Positions 28,639-40,932 are shown, counted from the stretch's first letter. The stretch is DNA of 64,000 nt from Mycolicibacterium bacteremicum (GCF_002086115.1 NZ_MVHJ01000003.1:1-64000), one strand, 5' to 3'. Notes: a model not told the origin generated them from the letters alone. Made by a program: numbers and translations.

Positions 28639-28713
28639 CCCGCCACCTCCCACCACTCGGTTGGATTCCGAGTCGCTTCTGCCTGCTCCGCGGAGCTCCG
28701 GTTGCTCCGCTGT

Positions 28714-28762
28714 GCGCCACTTTACCCCACATTCCCCCACTTAGCTCCATTTGCTGCCACCG
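28714..28762 (-). promoter_or_regulatory. MraZ box: five TGG-type repeats in exact 10-bp phase upstream of mraZ
   Basis: On the minus strand the sequence runs TGGCA-N5-TGGAG-N5-TGGGG-N5-TGGGG-N5-TGGCG. The CCA complements end at 28719, 28729, 28739, 28749 and 28759, so the period is exactly 10 bp. This matches the known MraZ operator in which TGGGN repeats are separated by 5 nt (shown in E. coli, related forms elsewhere). TAAAGT, a TANNNT-type -10 (plus-strand 28719-28724), is embedded in it, so bound MraZ would block polymerase. The mraZ start lies about 75 bp downstream. Confidence 0.8.
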
Positions 28763-28978
28763 AGTTGCCCGCACGCCCCACCACGGCGGCCTCCGGCGCC
28801 ATGCCGAGCACCGGCCGCCGGCCGTTCACACCCCGACAGATGAGTAAAAGCCCAGCTTGTGGCCGGCCGAGTCGGCTCAGAGGTCGGCGTGGGTGATGGT
28901 GGGTAGAAAGTGGGGCCGGGGCCCTGGCCGTCCCGACACGCCGGCGTGTTTGCGGGAACGCAGACCGGAAAAACCCAA
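28763..28978. other. Intergenic stretch between mraZ promoter and the DUF3040 gene's terminator
   Basis: Together with the MraZ box and the terminator this forms the longest gene-free stretch in the window (about 400 bp). I find no credible ORF. It contains a perfect palindrome, ACACGCCGGCGTGT, near 28937-28950. The plus strand carries AGAAAGTGGGGC near 28907-28918, which resembles one MraZ half-box but stands alone. Nothing else can be supported. Confidence 0.5.
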
Positions 28979-29013
28979 GAAAAAAGGGGCGGCTCCGAAT
29001 CGGAGCCACCCCT
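28979..29013 (-). terminator. Intrinsic terminator of the DUF3040 gene
   Basis: Read on the minus strand, a 13-bp stem (AGGGGTGGCTCCG pairing with CGGAGCCGCCCCT, one G-T pair) with a 3-nt loop spans 29013-28985. A run of T residues (28985-28979) follows at once. It lies 27 bp past the stop of the gene at 29040-29450 and is a textbook Rho-independent terminator, uncommon in mycobacteria. Confidence 0.85.
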
Positions 29014-29039
29014 GGGTGGAGATCAGTGGGGAACGGGCC

Positions 29040-29450
29040 TCACTCGTCGAAACGACGGCGGAACCGATCCTCCATCCGACTGGTGAACGAACCGCCACCG
29101 CCGGACTTGCCGCGCTTACCCGGCCGGGCGGTGCCCGACGACGGGGCGCTCTTGTCCGCCGAACCGGCCACCCGCGGTCCGGTGATCGCGAAGACCACCC
29201 CACCGAACATGACGATGAACCCGATGACCGACAGAATGGGGAAGCTGCCGATCATGGTGGCCTTGATGGCGACACCGCAGACCAACATCGCCAGTCCGAC
29301 CACGAAGAGGCCGATGCCCTGCAGTCGTCGGCGCGCCGACGGCGCACGCAGATTCCCGCCGCGCACACTCGACGCGAACTTCGGGTCTTCCGCGTACAGC
29401 GCGCTTTCGATCTGGTCGAGCATGCGCTGCTCGTGATCGGAGAGTGGCAT
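29040..29450 (-). CDS. DUF3040 membrane protein (Rv2169c)
   Basis: The 136-residue protein starts with the DUF3040 signature MPLSDHEQRMLDQIESALYA then EDPKFA. Two membrane segments follow (about 47-66 and 71-92), and a basic, Gly/Ser-rich tail ends RFRRRFDE. The family is confined to actinobacteria and has no assigned function. Conserved position beside the dcw cluster suggests, but does not show, an envelope role. It is monocistronic: its own terminator follows, and a divergent GNAT gene lies upstream. Confidence 0.88.
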   Translation of the reverse strand: MPLSDHEQRMLDQIESALYAEDPKFASSVRGGNLRAPSARRRLQGIGLFVVGLAMLVCGVAIKATMIGSFPILSVIGFIVMFGGVVFAITGPRVAGSADKSAPSSGTARPGKRGKSGGGGSFTSRMEDRFRRRFDE

Positions 29451-29699
29451 CCGTCCCTCCTGGTCCGCGCCGTGGGCTCCGCTGGAGCCGAATCCTCAAA
29501 TACATCGGCCGCCCGCGTTTTACGGGCGCCTGTTCCCATGATACGAGGTCAATCTGAGCCGTACCACCTACTTGACTCACGATTGTATGACCTCTGCCAC
29601 CCGAGGCGGTCCGCACGTCACCCACGTGGCCACTTCCGGGCACCCGGGGCCGATAATGGAAGCGATATCCGCTCCGACCGACCCCGCGAAGGACACCCG

Positions 29700-30326
29700 T
29701 TGGCGACTTTTCTGGTGGACCTGTCGGCGGAGATCATGCGCCACCGGCTCCGTGAGGCGCTGACGGTGTACGTCACGGCGATGCACTATCCGCGGGGCAC
29801 CGAGGAGCAGCGCGCGTCGATGTGGTTGGAGCACACCCGCAGATCCGGCTGGAAGGCCGTCGCGGCGCTGGACACCGACGCCTGCGATGAGGCGCTCGAT
29901 GTCGCCGACCCGGCTGTGCTGGACTCCGCGGCGATGCTCGGCATCGCCTACGGCTACAGCGGCGCGCCCGACCAGTGGTGGCAGCAACAGGTGGTGCACG
30001 GGCTGCGGCGCCGCGGCGCCGCGGGCGCTCTCGGCGAACCGCTGCTGGCCGACTACTTCGAGCTGACCGAACTGCACATCCTGCCCCGAGCGCAGGGCCG
30101 TGGCCTGGGCGAGGCGCTGGCCAGACGACTCCTCGCCGGCCGCACCGAGGCCCACGTGCTGCTGTCGACCCCGGAGATCAACGGCGAGTCCAACCGGGCC
30201 TGGCGGCTGTACCGCCGCCTCGGCTTCGGTGACGTCATCCGTGACTACCACTTCGCCGGTGACCCCCGCGCGTTCGCCATCCTGGGCCGCCCGCTGCCAC
30301 TTGACCAGCCGGTCCACACGCCGTGA
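29700..30326 (+). CDS. GNAT-family N-acetyltransferase (Rv2170)
   Basis: The 208-residue protein starts at TTG 29700 after the ribosome site GAAGGA. It has the GNAT acetyl-CoA motif LTELHILPRAQGRGLGEALARRLL (R/Q-x-x-G-x-G/A) near 120-143 and the motif-B region SNRAWRLYRRLGFGDVI. M. tuberculosis Rv2170, its positional match, has been described as a GNAT that can acetylate isocitrate dehydrogenase. The substrate here is not shown by sequence. Longer frames upstream run through the divergent promoter and were rejected. The next gene, lppM, overlaps by 4 bp (GTGA). Confidence 0.87.
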   Translation: MATFLVDLSAEIMRHRLREALTVYVTAMHYPRGTEEQRASMWLEHTRRSGWKAVAALDTDACDEALDVADPAVLDSAAMLGIAYGYSGAPDQWWQQQVVHGLRRRGAAGALGEPLLADYFELTELHILPRAQGRGLGEALARRLLAGRTEAHVLLSTPEINGESNRAWRLYRRLGFGDVIRDYHFAGDPRAFAILGRPLPLDQPVHTP

Positions 30327-31027
30327 CCGAAGCGGTCTGGCACGATTGCCGGGTGTCCGCCCGTCACCGACGCCACCGGCTTTCCGCGCTGGTCCTGCTG
30401 CTGCTGATCCTGGTCCCGTTCGCCGTGGGCTGCGTGCGGGTACGCGCGTCCCTCACGGTCTCCCCCGACGACCGCGTCTCCGGACAGATCGTGGCGGCCG
30501 CCAAGGCCCGTGACGACGAGGACAAGGGCCCGCAGCTGCTCAACTCGCTGCCGTTCAGCAACAAGGTCGCGGTCTCGCAGTACGAGCGCGGCGACTACGT
30601 CGGCTCGCAAGCGGTGTTCTCCGACCTCACCTTCGCCGAGTTGCCGCAGCTGGCCAACATGAACAGCGACGCCGCCGGGGTGGACATCTCACTGCGCCGC
30701 GCCGGGGACCTGGTGATCCTGGAGGGTCGGGTGGACCTGACGACCCTCAATGATCCGGAGGCCGATGTGACGCTGAGCGTCGCGTTCCCCGGCGAGGTCA
30801 CCTCGACCAACGGTGACCAGGTGTCCGGCGAGGTCGTCGAGTGGAAGCTCAAACCCGGTGTGGTGACGACGATGAACGCCCAGGCCCGCTACACCGACCC
30901 GTCCGCGCGGTCGTTCACCGGCGCGGCCATCTGGCTGACCGTCGGTTCCTTCGTGGTGGCCGGCATCCTCGGCTGGCTGGCCTGGGCGAGCCGGGACCGC
31001 TCGCCGAAGGTCGGCGAAACCGGCTAG
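30323..31027 (+). CDS. lppM: Lipoprotein LppM
   Basis: The 234-residue protein has an N-terminal signal with the lipobox-like VPFAVGC (Cys at about 37). A conserved extracytoplasmic domain follows, with RASLTVSPDDRVSGQIVAAA, FSDLTFAELPQLANMNSDAAG and VAFPGEVTSTNGDQVSG, and a C-terminal membrane helix (about 198-220) precedes RDRS. Both ends may therefore be membrane-attached. In M. tuberculosis LppM influences phagosome traffic and has a lipid-binding fold; its role in a saprophyte is unclear. GTG 30323 overlaps the GNAT stop; GTG 30353 is an alternative start. Confidence 0.9.
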   Translation: MTEAVWHDCRVSARHRRHRLSALVLLLLILVPFAVGCVRVRASLTVSPDDRVSGQIVAAAKARDDEDKGPQLLNSLPFSNKVAVSQYERGDYVGSQAVFSDLTFAELPQLANMNSDAAGVDISLRRAGDLVILEGRVDLTTLNDPEADVTLSVAFPGEVTSTNGDQVSGEVVEWKLKPGVVTTMNAQARYTDPSARSFTGAAIWLTVGSFVVAGILGWLAWASRDRSPKVGETG

Positions 31028-31146
31028 ACCGTCTGCGCCGTCATCGCGCGCGATCGCGGGCTCGACGCCCATAATGGCGTGGTTGTGAGCGCGCCTGTCC
31101 GACAACCGCCGGTCGGGACGCTCTAGGCTAAGGGAGTCGGGGGTAG

Positions 31147-32265
<1,119 letters not shown>

Positions 32266-32269
32266 GGAC

Positions 32270-33766
32270 ATGACCGCACCGGTATCGGACGCGCCCGTCA
32301 CGGGCGGGCACCTCGCGAGGCTGTGGGCGTTCGCCGTCTCTCCCGAGGCGCGGCCGGCCCGGTTGGGCTTCGTCGGCGCGGTGCTGATCGCCGCCGGCGG
32401 CCTCGGCGCGGGCAGCACCCGGTTGCACGATCCGCTGCTGGAATCGCTGCACATGTCCTGGCTGCGATTCGGCCACGGTCTGGTGCTGTCCTCGGTGCTG
32501 CTGTGGGGTGGCGTGGCGCTGATGCTGATGGCCTGGCTCTGGCTGGGCCGCCGCGTGGTCGACCGCACCGCAACCCAGTACACGATGCTGGCCACGACCG
32601 GATTCTGGCTGACCCCGCTGTTGCTCAGCGCCCCGGTGTTCAGCCGGGACACCTACTCGTATCTGGCCCAGGGCGCGCTGCTGCGCGACGGGTTCGATCC
32701 GTATGTGGTCGGGCCGATCGAGAACGTGAACTCGTTGCTGGACAACGTCAGTCCGATCTGGACGACCACCACCGCACCCTACGGACCGGCGTTCATCCTG
32801 GTCGCCAAGTTCGTCACGATGATCGTCGACGACAACGTCGTCGGCGGCACCATGCTGCTGCGGTTGTGCATGCTGCCCGGGCTGGCCCTGCTGATCTGGG
32901 CCACCCCGCGCGTCGCGCGGCACCTGGGCGCCAACTCCGCTGCTGCGCTGTGGATCTGCGTGCTCAACCCGCTGGTGATCATCCATCTGATGGGCGGCGT
33001 GCACAACGAGATGCTGATGGTCGGCCTGATGATGGCCGGGATCGCGCTGACCTTCGGCGGCCGCCCCATCCTCGGGGTGGCATGTATCGCGACGGCGGTG
33101 GCGGTGAAGGCCACCGCGGGAATCGCCCTGCCGTTCATGGTGTGGGTGTGGATGCGCCGGCTGCGCGACACCCGCGGGTACGGATCGGTGCCGGCCTTCG
33201 CGTTCGCCACCGCGGCGTCGGTGCTGATCTTCGGTGCCGTGTTCGCGGTGCTGTCCTGGCTGGCCGGGGTGGGGCTGGGGTGGCTGACCGCGCTGGCCGG
33301 ATCGGTGAAGATCATCAACTGGCTGACGCTGCCGACGGCGTTCGCGAACATGATCAACGCCGTCGTCGGGCTGGTGATGCCGGTCAACTTCTACGCCGTG
33401 CTGGAAGTCACCCGGATCATCGGCATCGCGATCATCGCGATCGCGCTTCCCTTGCTGTGGTGGCGGTTTCGGCACACCGACCGGGATGCGCTGACGGGCA
33501 CCACGCTGGCCATGGGCGTGGTGGTGCTGTTCGTGCCCGCCGCGCTGCCCTGGTACTACACCTGGCCGCTGGCGACGCTGTCGACGCTGTGGCAGAGCCG
33601 TGCCGCGGTGGCGCTGATCGCGGGGTTCTCCACCTGGATCATGGTGATCTTCAAGCCCGACGGGTCCCACGGGATGTACTCGGTCGTGCACGTCGGGTTG
33701 GCGACGGTTTGTGCGGCCGCTGCCTGGTACTCGCTGTCGCGGGCGCCGGAGACTGCCGTCGAGTAG
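32270..33766 (+). CDS. mptA: Alpha-(1,6)-mannopyranosyltransferase MptA
   Basis: The 498-residue polytopic protein has about a dozen membrane segments. In the first large loop it carries the GT-C signature of the family, SAPVFSRDTYSYLAQGALL (Asp near residue 127), followed by GFDPYVVGP and WTTTTAPYGP. It matches Rv2174/MptA, which extends the mannan core of lipomannan using polyprenyl-phospho-mannose on the outer side of the membrane. It sits 4 bp downstream of the prenyl synthase idsA2, a sensible pairing since polyprenyl phosphate carries its donor sugar. Confidence 0.93.
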   Translation: MTAPVSDAPVTGGHLARLWAFAVSPEARPARLGFVGAVLIAAGGLGAGSTRLHDPLLESLHMSWLRFGHGLVLSSVLLWGGVALMLMAWLWLGRRVVDRTATQYTMLATTGFWLTPLLLSAPVFSRDTYSYLAQGALLRDGFDPYVVGPIENVNSLLDNVSPIWTTTTAPYGPAFILVAKFVTMIVDDNVVGGTMLLRLCMLPGLALLIWATPRVARHLGANSAAALWICVLNPLVIIHLMGGVHNEMLMVGLMMAGIALTFGGRPILGVACIATAVAVKATAGIALPFMVWVWMRRLRDTRGYGSVPAFAFATAASVLIFGAVFAVLSWLAGVGLGWLTALAGSVKIINWLTLPTAFANMINAVVGLVMPVNFYAVLEVTRIIGIAIIAIALPLLWWRFRHTDRDALTGTTLAMGVVVLFVPAALPWYYTWPLATLSTLWQSRAAVALIAGFSTWIMVIFKPDGSHGMYSVVHVGLATVCAAAAWYSLSRAPETAVE

Positions 33767-33783
33767 GCCACGACGGCGAGCCG

Positions 33784-34185
33784 TCAATATGCCATCGCCT
33801 GGGCGCGCCGGATCACCTCGCGCGCCTGGTGTGAGCGCAGCGCGTCGACCGGGCGGGCATTGGTCTGCTTCTCGGTGCTGCCGTCGCGGCTCAGCGTCAG
33901 CGACGGGTCCGGGGTGAACAGCCACCGCATCGATTCGGTGACATCGAATCCGCCGTCCCGCAGCACGACCAGCAGACCCGGGAGCGGCTTCACCACGTGA
34001 CCGCTGTCGTCGAAGAACACCTTGGGCACCACCACCGCCCCGCCGCGGCGCACCCCGACCAGGTGGCCGTCGCGCAGATGCTGGTTGACCTTGCTGACCG
34101 ACACGCCGAGGAGCTTCGACACCTCGGAAAGGTCGAGGACGGCTTCGTCGGGATCGAGGATGTCAGCGGACGCCGGAATGCTCAC
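33784..34185 (-). CDS. DNA-binding regulator and PknL substrate (Rv2175c)
   Basis: The 133-residue protein has a winged helix-turn-helix in the first half (LDLSEVSKLLGVSVSKVNQHL), then VGVRRGGAVVVPKVFF. The C-terminal domain LVVLRDGGFDVTESMRWLF is the Rv2175c-type domain. In M. tuberculosis, Rv2175c is phosphorylated by the neighbouring PknL near its N-terminus, which abolishes DNA binding. The gene is divergent from pknL across 58 bp here too, so the kinase-regulator pair is kept. Ser and Asp/Glu-rich residues at the N-terminus differ in detail, and the phosphosite cannot be assigned by eye. Confidence 0.9.
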   Translation of the reverse strand: MSIPASADILDPDEAVLDLSEVSKLLGVSVSKVNQHLRDGHLVGVRRGGAVVVPKVFFDDSGHVVKPLPGLLVVLRDGGFDVTESMRWLFTPDPSLTLSRDGSTEKQTNARPVDALRSHQAREVIRRAQAMAY

Positions 34186-34243
34186 CGCTCAGATTGTAGG
34201 GCCCCACGGGCGACAACCGGAGACGACTGACCCGATCCGTACC

Positions 34244-35488
34244 ATGACTGCGATGGACACCTACCAGCACACCGACCCACTCGTGGGCAATCTGCTGGAG
34301 GGGCGCTACCTGATCGAGACGGTCATCGCCACCGGCGGCATGTCCACGGTGTACCGCGGCCTGGACACCCGGCTGGACCGACCGGTGGCGGTGAAGGTGA
34401 TGGACGCCCGCTACGCCCGTGACAGCGCCTTCCTGACCCGGTTCCAGCGTGAGGCGCGCACCGTCGCCCGACTCAAGGGTGACGGCCTGGTCGCGGTGTA
34501 CGACCAGGGCGGCGGCCCCGATGGCCCGCCACCGTATCTGGTGATGGAACTCGTCGAGGGCGGCACGCTGCGCGAACTGTTGCGCGAACGCGGCCCGATG
34601 CCCCCGCACGCGGCGGCCGCGGTGCTCGCCCCGATCTGCCGCGGCCTGGCGGTCGCGCACGCCGCGGGTCTGGTGCACCGGGATGTGAAGCCGGAGAACG
34701 TGTTGATCTCCGACGACGGTGAGGTCAAGATCGCCGATTTCGGTCTGGTCCGCGCCGTCGCCGAGGCGAAGATCACCTCGACCAGCGTCATTTTGGGCAC
34801 GGCGGCGTATCTGTCTCCCGAGCAGGTCGGTTCCGGGGACAGCGATCCCCGCAGCGATGTCTATGCCGTCGGCGTGCTGACCTACGAATTGCTCACCGGC
34901 CGAACCCCTTTCACCGGCGATACCGCGCTGTCGGTGGCCTACCAGCGGATGGACAACGACGTCCCGCCGCCGAGCGCGGCGATCGCCGGGGTACCCGCGC
35001 AGTTCGATGCGTTGGTGCGCCGTGCCACGGCCCGTGACCCGGGTGCCCGGTTCACCGACGCGGGTGAACTCGGTGACGCCCTCGACGATCTGATCGACGA
35101 ACTGCGCCTGCCCGCGTTCCGGGTGCCGGCGCCCCAGCATTCGGCCCAGCACCGCGCCGCGACCGCGGTCCACAACCCGGTTCCGATGGTCGGCTCGGCC
35201 CCGCACCCAGTGGTCGGCTCAGCCGACGTGCGCCCGCCCGCCCCGCACCGGCCGACCCGGCAACTGCCCGCGCTGGCGCTGTCCGAGGACGCCGACGACG
35301 AGCTCGACGACACCGAATATCAACCGGTGGCAGGACAATTCGCCGGAGTCGACCTCGACGAATTCGACTGGGCGCGCCAGCGCGCCAAACGGGTGCTGCT
35401 GGTTTGGGTCGTGCTGATCCTCACGCTGGCCGGACTACTGGCCGCCGGCGCCTGGACGCTGGGCAACAATTTGGCGAATCTGCTCTGA
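34244..35488 (+). CDS. pknL: Membrane Ser/Thr protein kinase PknL
   Basis: The 414-residue protein has a eukaryotic-type kinase domain (about 20-280): VIATGGMSTVYRG (glycine loop), VAVKVMD (Lys), HRDVKPENVLIS (catalytic loop), IADFGLVRAV (DFG), the activation loop with TSTSVILGTAAYLSPEQ, and SDVYAVGVLTYELL. A Pro/Asp-rich juxtamembrane region and a single C-terminal helix (VLLVWVVLILTLAGLLAAGA) follow with almost no extracellular part. It therefore has no sensor domain, which is typical of PknL. ATG 34244 and ATG 34253 are both possible starts. Confidence 0.95.
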   Translation: MTAMDTYQHTDPLVGNLLEGRYLIETVIATGGMSTVYRGLDTRLDRPVAVKVMDARYARDSAFLTRFQREARTVARLKGDGLVAVYDQGGGPDGPPPYLVMELVEGGTLRELLRERGPMPPHAAAAVLAPICRGLAVAHAAGLVHRDVKPENVLISDDGEVKIADFGLVRAVAEAKITSTSVILGTAAYLSPEQVGSGDSDPRSDVYAVGVLTYELLTGRTPFTGDTALSVAYQRMDNDVPPPSAAIAGVPAQFDALVRRATARDPGARFTDAGELGDALDDLIDELRLPAFRVPAPQHSAQHRAATAVHNPVPMVGSAPHPVVGSADVRPPAPHRPTRQLPALALSEDADDELDDTEYQPVAGQFAGVDLDEFDWARQRAKRVLLVWVVLILTLAGLLAAGAWTLGNNLANLL

Positions 35489-35511
35489 ATCGCCGGCCGC
35501 AACCTGAGGAG

Positions 35512-37504
<1,993 letters not shown>

Positions 37505-37505
37505 G

Positions 37506-38363
37506 TCACGCTGCTCCCTGACTGGGTGCCGGAGCGGCATGAATCTCGCGGTCCAGTTCCTCGTTCACCAATGCATCGTCCGGGAAGTGGGGTTCGCCCG
37601 CCACCACGTGCTGCACCCACAACTTCGCCTGTACGACCGGGCGGCGCAACCGCCGTTCCCGCTCCAGTGCCTTGTGCATCTTGCGCGGTCGGGTCGTATA
37701 ACGCCAACGGGCCCACGGCGCATGCGGCCGGGATAACCGGATGGCCCCGATGAACAGCAGTGGCGTGATGAACATCCCGATCAGGCCGGTCCACACCTTG
37801 CCCTTGAGCAACACCACCACCGCCAGCGCCAGCGTCAGCACCGCGATGCCGATCACGGCGGCGCGGGCGGCGAGGGTGTCATCGGACTGCCAGATGCCGA
37901 CGTCGAAGAAGGACAGCGGATTGAAACCCAGCACCAGCAGTCCGGCCACCGCGATCGCCACGAACACCGCGTCCACCGAGGTGCGGCCGTCCTCGGACCA
38001 GTACACGTCCTGCAGGTGCAGGATCAGCGCGAACTCGTCGAGCACCAGGGCCGCACCGATGCCGAAAAAGACTGCGGCGACCGTGAACTCCGCGACCCCG
38101 CCGTTCACCGCGAGCGTCACCATGGCCACCCCGGACACCATGACCATGATGACGCCGATGACCACGTGATGCAGGTGAACACCGCCGCCCACCGACAGGT
38201 TGCGCGGTTGCCACCACTTGCGCGGCGCGTCGGTGCTCGGATGGCTGCGGATGTAGCGCACGATGAGACGGGTCAGGAAGAACGTCACGATGAATGCGAT
38301 CAGGCAGCACAGCAACGGCAGACGGTCACTGGTGATGAAGTCCAGCCGCAGGTTCAGGTGCAC
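37506..38363 (-). CDS. Conserved polytopic membrane protein (Rv2180c)
   Basis: A 285-residue protein with about seven membrane segments: LPLLCCLIAFIVTFFLTRLI, a cluster at about 60-115, and more up to residue 220. A basic cytoplasmic tail follows. Conserved-looking stretches are GGVHLHHVVIGV with its HxHH, EFALILHLQDVYW and DAVFVAIAV. The function is unknown. The His and Glu/Asp residues near membrane faces could bind metal, which is speculation. The start is uncertain: GTG 38363 is the nearest start ahead of the first helix, and a longer GTG at 38438 would overlap the divergent gene's promoter. It is adjacent to RNase AS. Confidence 0.8.
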   Translation of the reverse strand: MHLNLRLDFITSDRLPLLCCLIAFIVTFFLTRLIVRYIRSHPSTDAPRKWWQPRNLSVGGGVHLHHVVIGVIMVMVSGVAMVTLAVNGGVAEFTVAAVFFGIGAALVLDEFALILHLQDVYWSEDGRTSVDAVFVAIAVAGLLVLGFNPLSFFDVGIWQSDDTLAARAAVIGIAVLTLALAVVVLLKGKVWTGLIGMFITPLLFIGAIRLSRPHAPWARWRYTTRPRKMHKALERERRLRRPVVQAKLWVQHVVAGEPHFPDDALVNEELDREIHAAPAPSQGAA

Positions 38364-38459
38364 GGCGTTCGAATTTACGCCGGTCCGCCCGCGTAGGCGG
38401 GCATCGACGGACCTATGCCCGCCAGCGCGTCGCCGCACACCGATAGGCTTGGCGGCGAG

Positions 38460-39764
38460 ATGAAGATTCGGCGGTCGCCCGACGGGGCCAACGTGCCCGT
38501 GCGGGCCGGGGATGGGCGGGCCGGATTGCGCAGCATGCTGCTGTGGCGACTCTTCCAGCTGTGCACCCTGATCGCGCTCGGCTGGGTGTGCTGGCGGCTG
38601 CTCGGCGAATCCCCCTATCGCATCGACATCGACGTCTACCGGCTCGGCGGCCGGGCCTGGCTGGACGGTGTCCCGCTCTACGCCGACAGCACCGAGTTCC
38701 AGACCCAGGCCGGTATCGACCTACCGTTCACCTATCCCCCGTTGTCGGCTGTCGCGTTCGCGCCGTTCGCCTGGCTGTCGCTGCCGGCGGCCGGTGCGGC
38801 GATCACCGTGACCACGCTGGTGCTGCTGATCGTGTCCACCACGATCGTGCTGACCCGGCTGCAGGTCGCCGACACCTGGAACCGGCGCGCCTGGCTGGCC
38901 GCCGCGCTGGTCGCCCCGGCGGTGGTCTACCTGGAGCCGCTGCGGGCCAATCTGGAGTTCGGCCAGATCAACGTGGTGCTGATGACGTTGGTGATCGCCG
39001 ACTGCGTGCCGCGCCGCACGCCGTGGCCGCGCGGCCTGCTGCTCGGCCTGGCCATTGCGGTGAAGCTGACCCCGGCGGTGTTCCTGCTCTACTTCCTGTT
39101 GCGCCGTGATGTGCGCGCACTGCTGGTGACGACGGCCTCCGCGGTGGCCGCGACGCTGTTGGGGTTCGCACTGGCCTGGCGGGATTCCTGGGTCTACTGG
39201 TTCGAGACGCTGCGCGACACCGACCGCATCGGATCGGCGACCCTGAACACCAACCAGAACATCTCCGGCATGCTGGCCCGCCTGGGCGCCGGCGAGGACA
39301 CCCGATTCCTTGTATGGGTGGCGTTGTGCTTCGCGGTACTGGGCCTGACCGTGTGGGCCGCGCACCGCGCACTGCGATCGGACCCGCACGGTGACGCCGC
39401 CGTCCTCGCGCTGATCTGCGTCGCGATGTTCGGTCTGGTGGTATCACCGGTGTCGTGGTCGCACCACTGGGTGTGGGTGCTGCCGACCGTGGTGGTGACC
39501 GCGGTGGTGGGCTACCGCACCCGCACGGTGGCACTGCTGGTGCTCAGCGTGGTGGGCCTGGCGCTGACGGTGTGGACGCCGATCACGCTGATGCCCGCCC
39601 ACAACGAGACCTCGGTGTCGCTGTGGTTGCGGCTGGCCGGCGGCTCCTACCTGTGGTGGGCGCTGGCACTGATCGCGGTCATCGGAACGGTGGCTCCGCG
39701 ACTCACCGTGCGGAGCCGGCCGGGTGCGGCGCCCGCCGACGCCGAGGTCGCCGCCGCGAAGTAG
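38460..39764 (+). CDS. GT87-family alpha-(1,2)-mannosyltransferase (Rv2181-like)
   Basis: The 434-residue polytopic GT-C enzyme has the first-loop acidic motif in [18 protein letters not shown] (Asp pair near residue 60), then [14 protein letters not shown] and [12 protein letters not shown], matching the GT87/PimE-like family. Rv2181, its positional match, adds alpha-1,2 mannose branches to the lipomannan backbone. This fits the presence of mptA nearby. ATG 38460 follows GGCGGCGAG, with a TAGGCT -10-like hexamer shortly upstream. It converges with the plsC-like gene. Confidence 0.9.
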   Translation: MKIRRSPDGANVPVRAGDGRAGLRSMLLWRLFQLCTLIALGWVCWRLLGESPYRIDIDVYRLGGRAWLDGVPLYADSTEFQTQAGIDLPFTYPPLSAVAFAPFAWLSLPAAGAAITVTTLVLLIVSTTIVLTRLQVADTWNRRAWLAAALVAPAVVYLEPLRANLEFGQINVVLMTLVIADCVPRRTPWPRGLLLGLAIAVKLTPAVFLLYFLLRRDVRALLVTTASAVAATLLGFALAWRDSWVYWFETLRDTDRIGSATLNTNQNISGMLARLGAGEDTRFLVWVALCFAVLGLTVWAAHRALRSDPHGDAAVLALICVAMFGLVVSPVSWSHHWVWVLPTVVVTAVVGYRTRTVALLVLSVVGLALTVWTPITLMPAHNETSVSLWLRLAGGSYLWWALALIAVIGTVAPRLTVRSRPGAAPADAEVAAAK

Positions 39765-39770
39765 CGCGCC

Positions 39771-40493
39771 TCAGCCGGCCTTGGCGGTGACGGCGGGCTT
39801 GGCCGCGGCCTGGTCGGCTTCGGCCTGGGTCTTGACGTCGGCGGCGTAGAGATCGACGTACTCCTGGCCACCGAGGCGCATCAGTTCGTACATCACCTCG
39901 TCGATCACGGCCCGCTCGATGAAGCGGTTACCGGCGAGGCCCTCGAATCGGCTGAAGTCCATCGGCTTGCCGAACCGGACCTCGACGCGGCCGAAGTGCC
40001 ACATCTTGGAGCCGGGCGGGTTGACGACATCGGTTCCGATCATCGCGACCGGAATCACCGGGATGCCGCTTTCCAGCGCGACGCGGGCCAGGCCGGTCTT
40101 GCCCTTGTAGAGCCGGCCGTCCGGCGAGCGGGTGCCCTCGGGGTACATACCGAGCAGCTTGCCCTCCCCGAGGATTCGCTGTGCCGTCGTCAGCGCAGCC
40201 TGTGCCGAATCGGCATCGGTGCGGTCGATCGGTACCTGGCCGGTCGAGGAGTAGAAGAACTTGGTCAGCTTGCCCTTGAGCCCGGTGCCGGTGAAGTACT
40301 CGGCCTTCGCCAGGAAGGTGATGCGCCGCTTGAGCACCAGCGGCAGGTAGAAGCTGTCTGCCACGGCCAGGTGATTACTGGCCAGGATCACCGCACCGGA
40401 GTCCGGAACATATTCCAGCCCTTGCACTTTCGGACGCCCCAAGAAGGACAGCAAGGGGCCCATCAAGATGTACTTGTAGAACCAGAACCACAT
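39771..40493 (-). CDS. 1-acyl-sn-glycerol-3-phosphate acyltransferase family protein (PlsC-like, Rv2182c)
   Basis: The 240-residue enzyme shows the acyltransferase blocks: SNHLAVADSFYLPL (the H-x4-D motif, His about residue 40), GQVPIDRTDADSA (block II), MYPEGTRSPDGRLYKGKTGL (block III) and IPVIPVAMIGT (block IV). It likely forms phosphatidic acid or acylates a related lipid in the cytoplasmic leaflet. Length is normal. The Ala/Lys-rich C-terminus is variable. It is 6 bp from the converging GT87 gene and lies in an envelope-lipid neighbourhood. Confidence 0.9.
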   Translation of the reverse strand: MWFWFYKYILMGPLLSFLGRPKVQGLEYVPDSGAVILASNHLAVADSFYLPLVLKRRITFLAKAEYFTGTGLKGKLTKFFYSSTGQVPIDRTDADSAQAALTTAQRILGEGKLLGMYPEGTRSPDGRLYKGKTGLARVALESGIPVIPVAMIGTDVVNPPGSKMWHFGRVEVRFGKPMDFSRFEGLAGNRFIERAVIDEVMYELMRLGGQEYVDLYAADVKTQAEADQAAAKPAVTAKAG

Positions 40494-40581
40494 GAGCCCT
40501 CCTGCTACAGCGCCCCGCCACGACTGGGCCCGACCGGCTCAACTGTACCGAGCGCCGGTGAGTGCGACCACACAGAGGCGC

Positions 40582-40932
40582 TCAATCCTCCAGCGTCACC
40601 GGGATCTGCTCGTAGCGTCCCGACGGCCGGTCCCCGGGCTCGGGCGGGGGCGGCGGCACGTCGGTGGGTTGCTCTGTCTCCCCCACCATGGCGCGCACGA
40701 CGGTCAGCAGCGCGACGCTGTGCTCGGCGATCACCGACAGCAGCGGATGCTGTTCGCCGTTGATCAGGGCGGCCAGCGCGCACACCGGGCACCACACCTG
40801 CTGGCACGCGCCGGGACCGGCGCCCTCGGCGGCGGCGCGGGCGGCCGCCATCCGCACCGCGGGGTCGAGCTTGTCCAGGATGACCTGGGCCAGTTGGCGC
40901 AGCTCGGGCGGAATCTCGGTGTGCGCGGTCAT
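40582..40932 (-). CDS. Conserved small protein with a Cys motif (Rv2183c-like)
   Basis: The 116-residue protein has a helical N-terminal half and the motif GACQQVWCPVCALAALING, in which three cysteines (C-x4-C-x2-C) could bind a metal. A Pro-rich C-terminus with PPPPPEPGDRPSGRYEQIPV follows. The family is unassigned. ATG 40932 overlaps the stop of the ArsA-like ATPase gene by 4 bp, so the two are translationally coupled, and a joint function is likely. Longer upstream starts were rejected because they read the ATPase gene out of frame. Confidence 0.8.
   Translation of the reverse strand: MTAHTEIPPELRQLAQVILDKLDPAVRMAAARAAAEGAGPGACQQVWCPVCALAALINGEQHPLLSVIAEHSVALLTVVRAMVGETEQPTDVPPPPPEPGDRPSGRYEQIPVTLED

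Noticed and set aside
28722..29009. 95-codon minus-strand frame in the gap before mraZ
   Set aside because: It begins inside the terminator hairpin of the DUF3040 gene, runs over the MraZ box, and is compositionally random.
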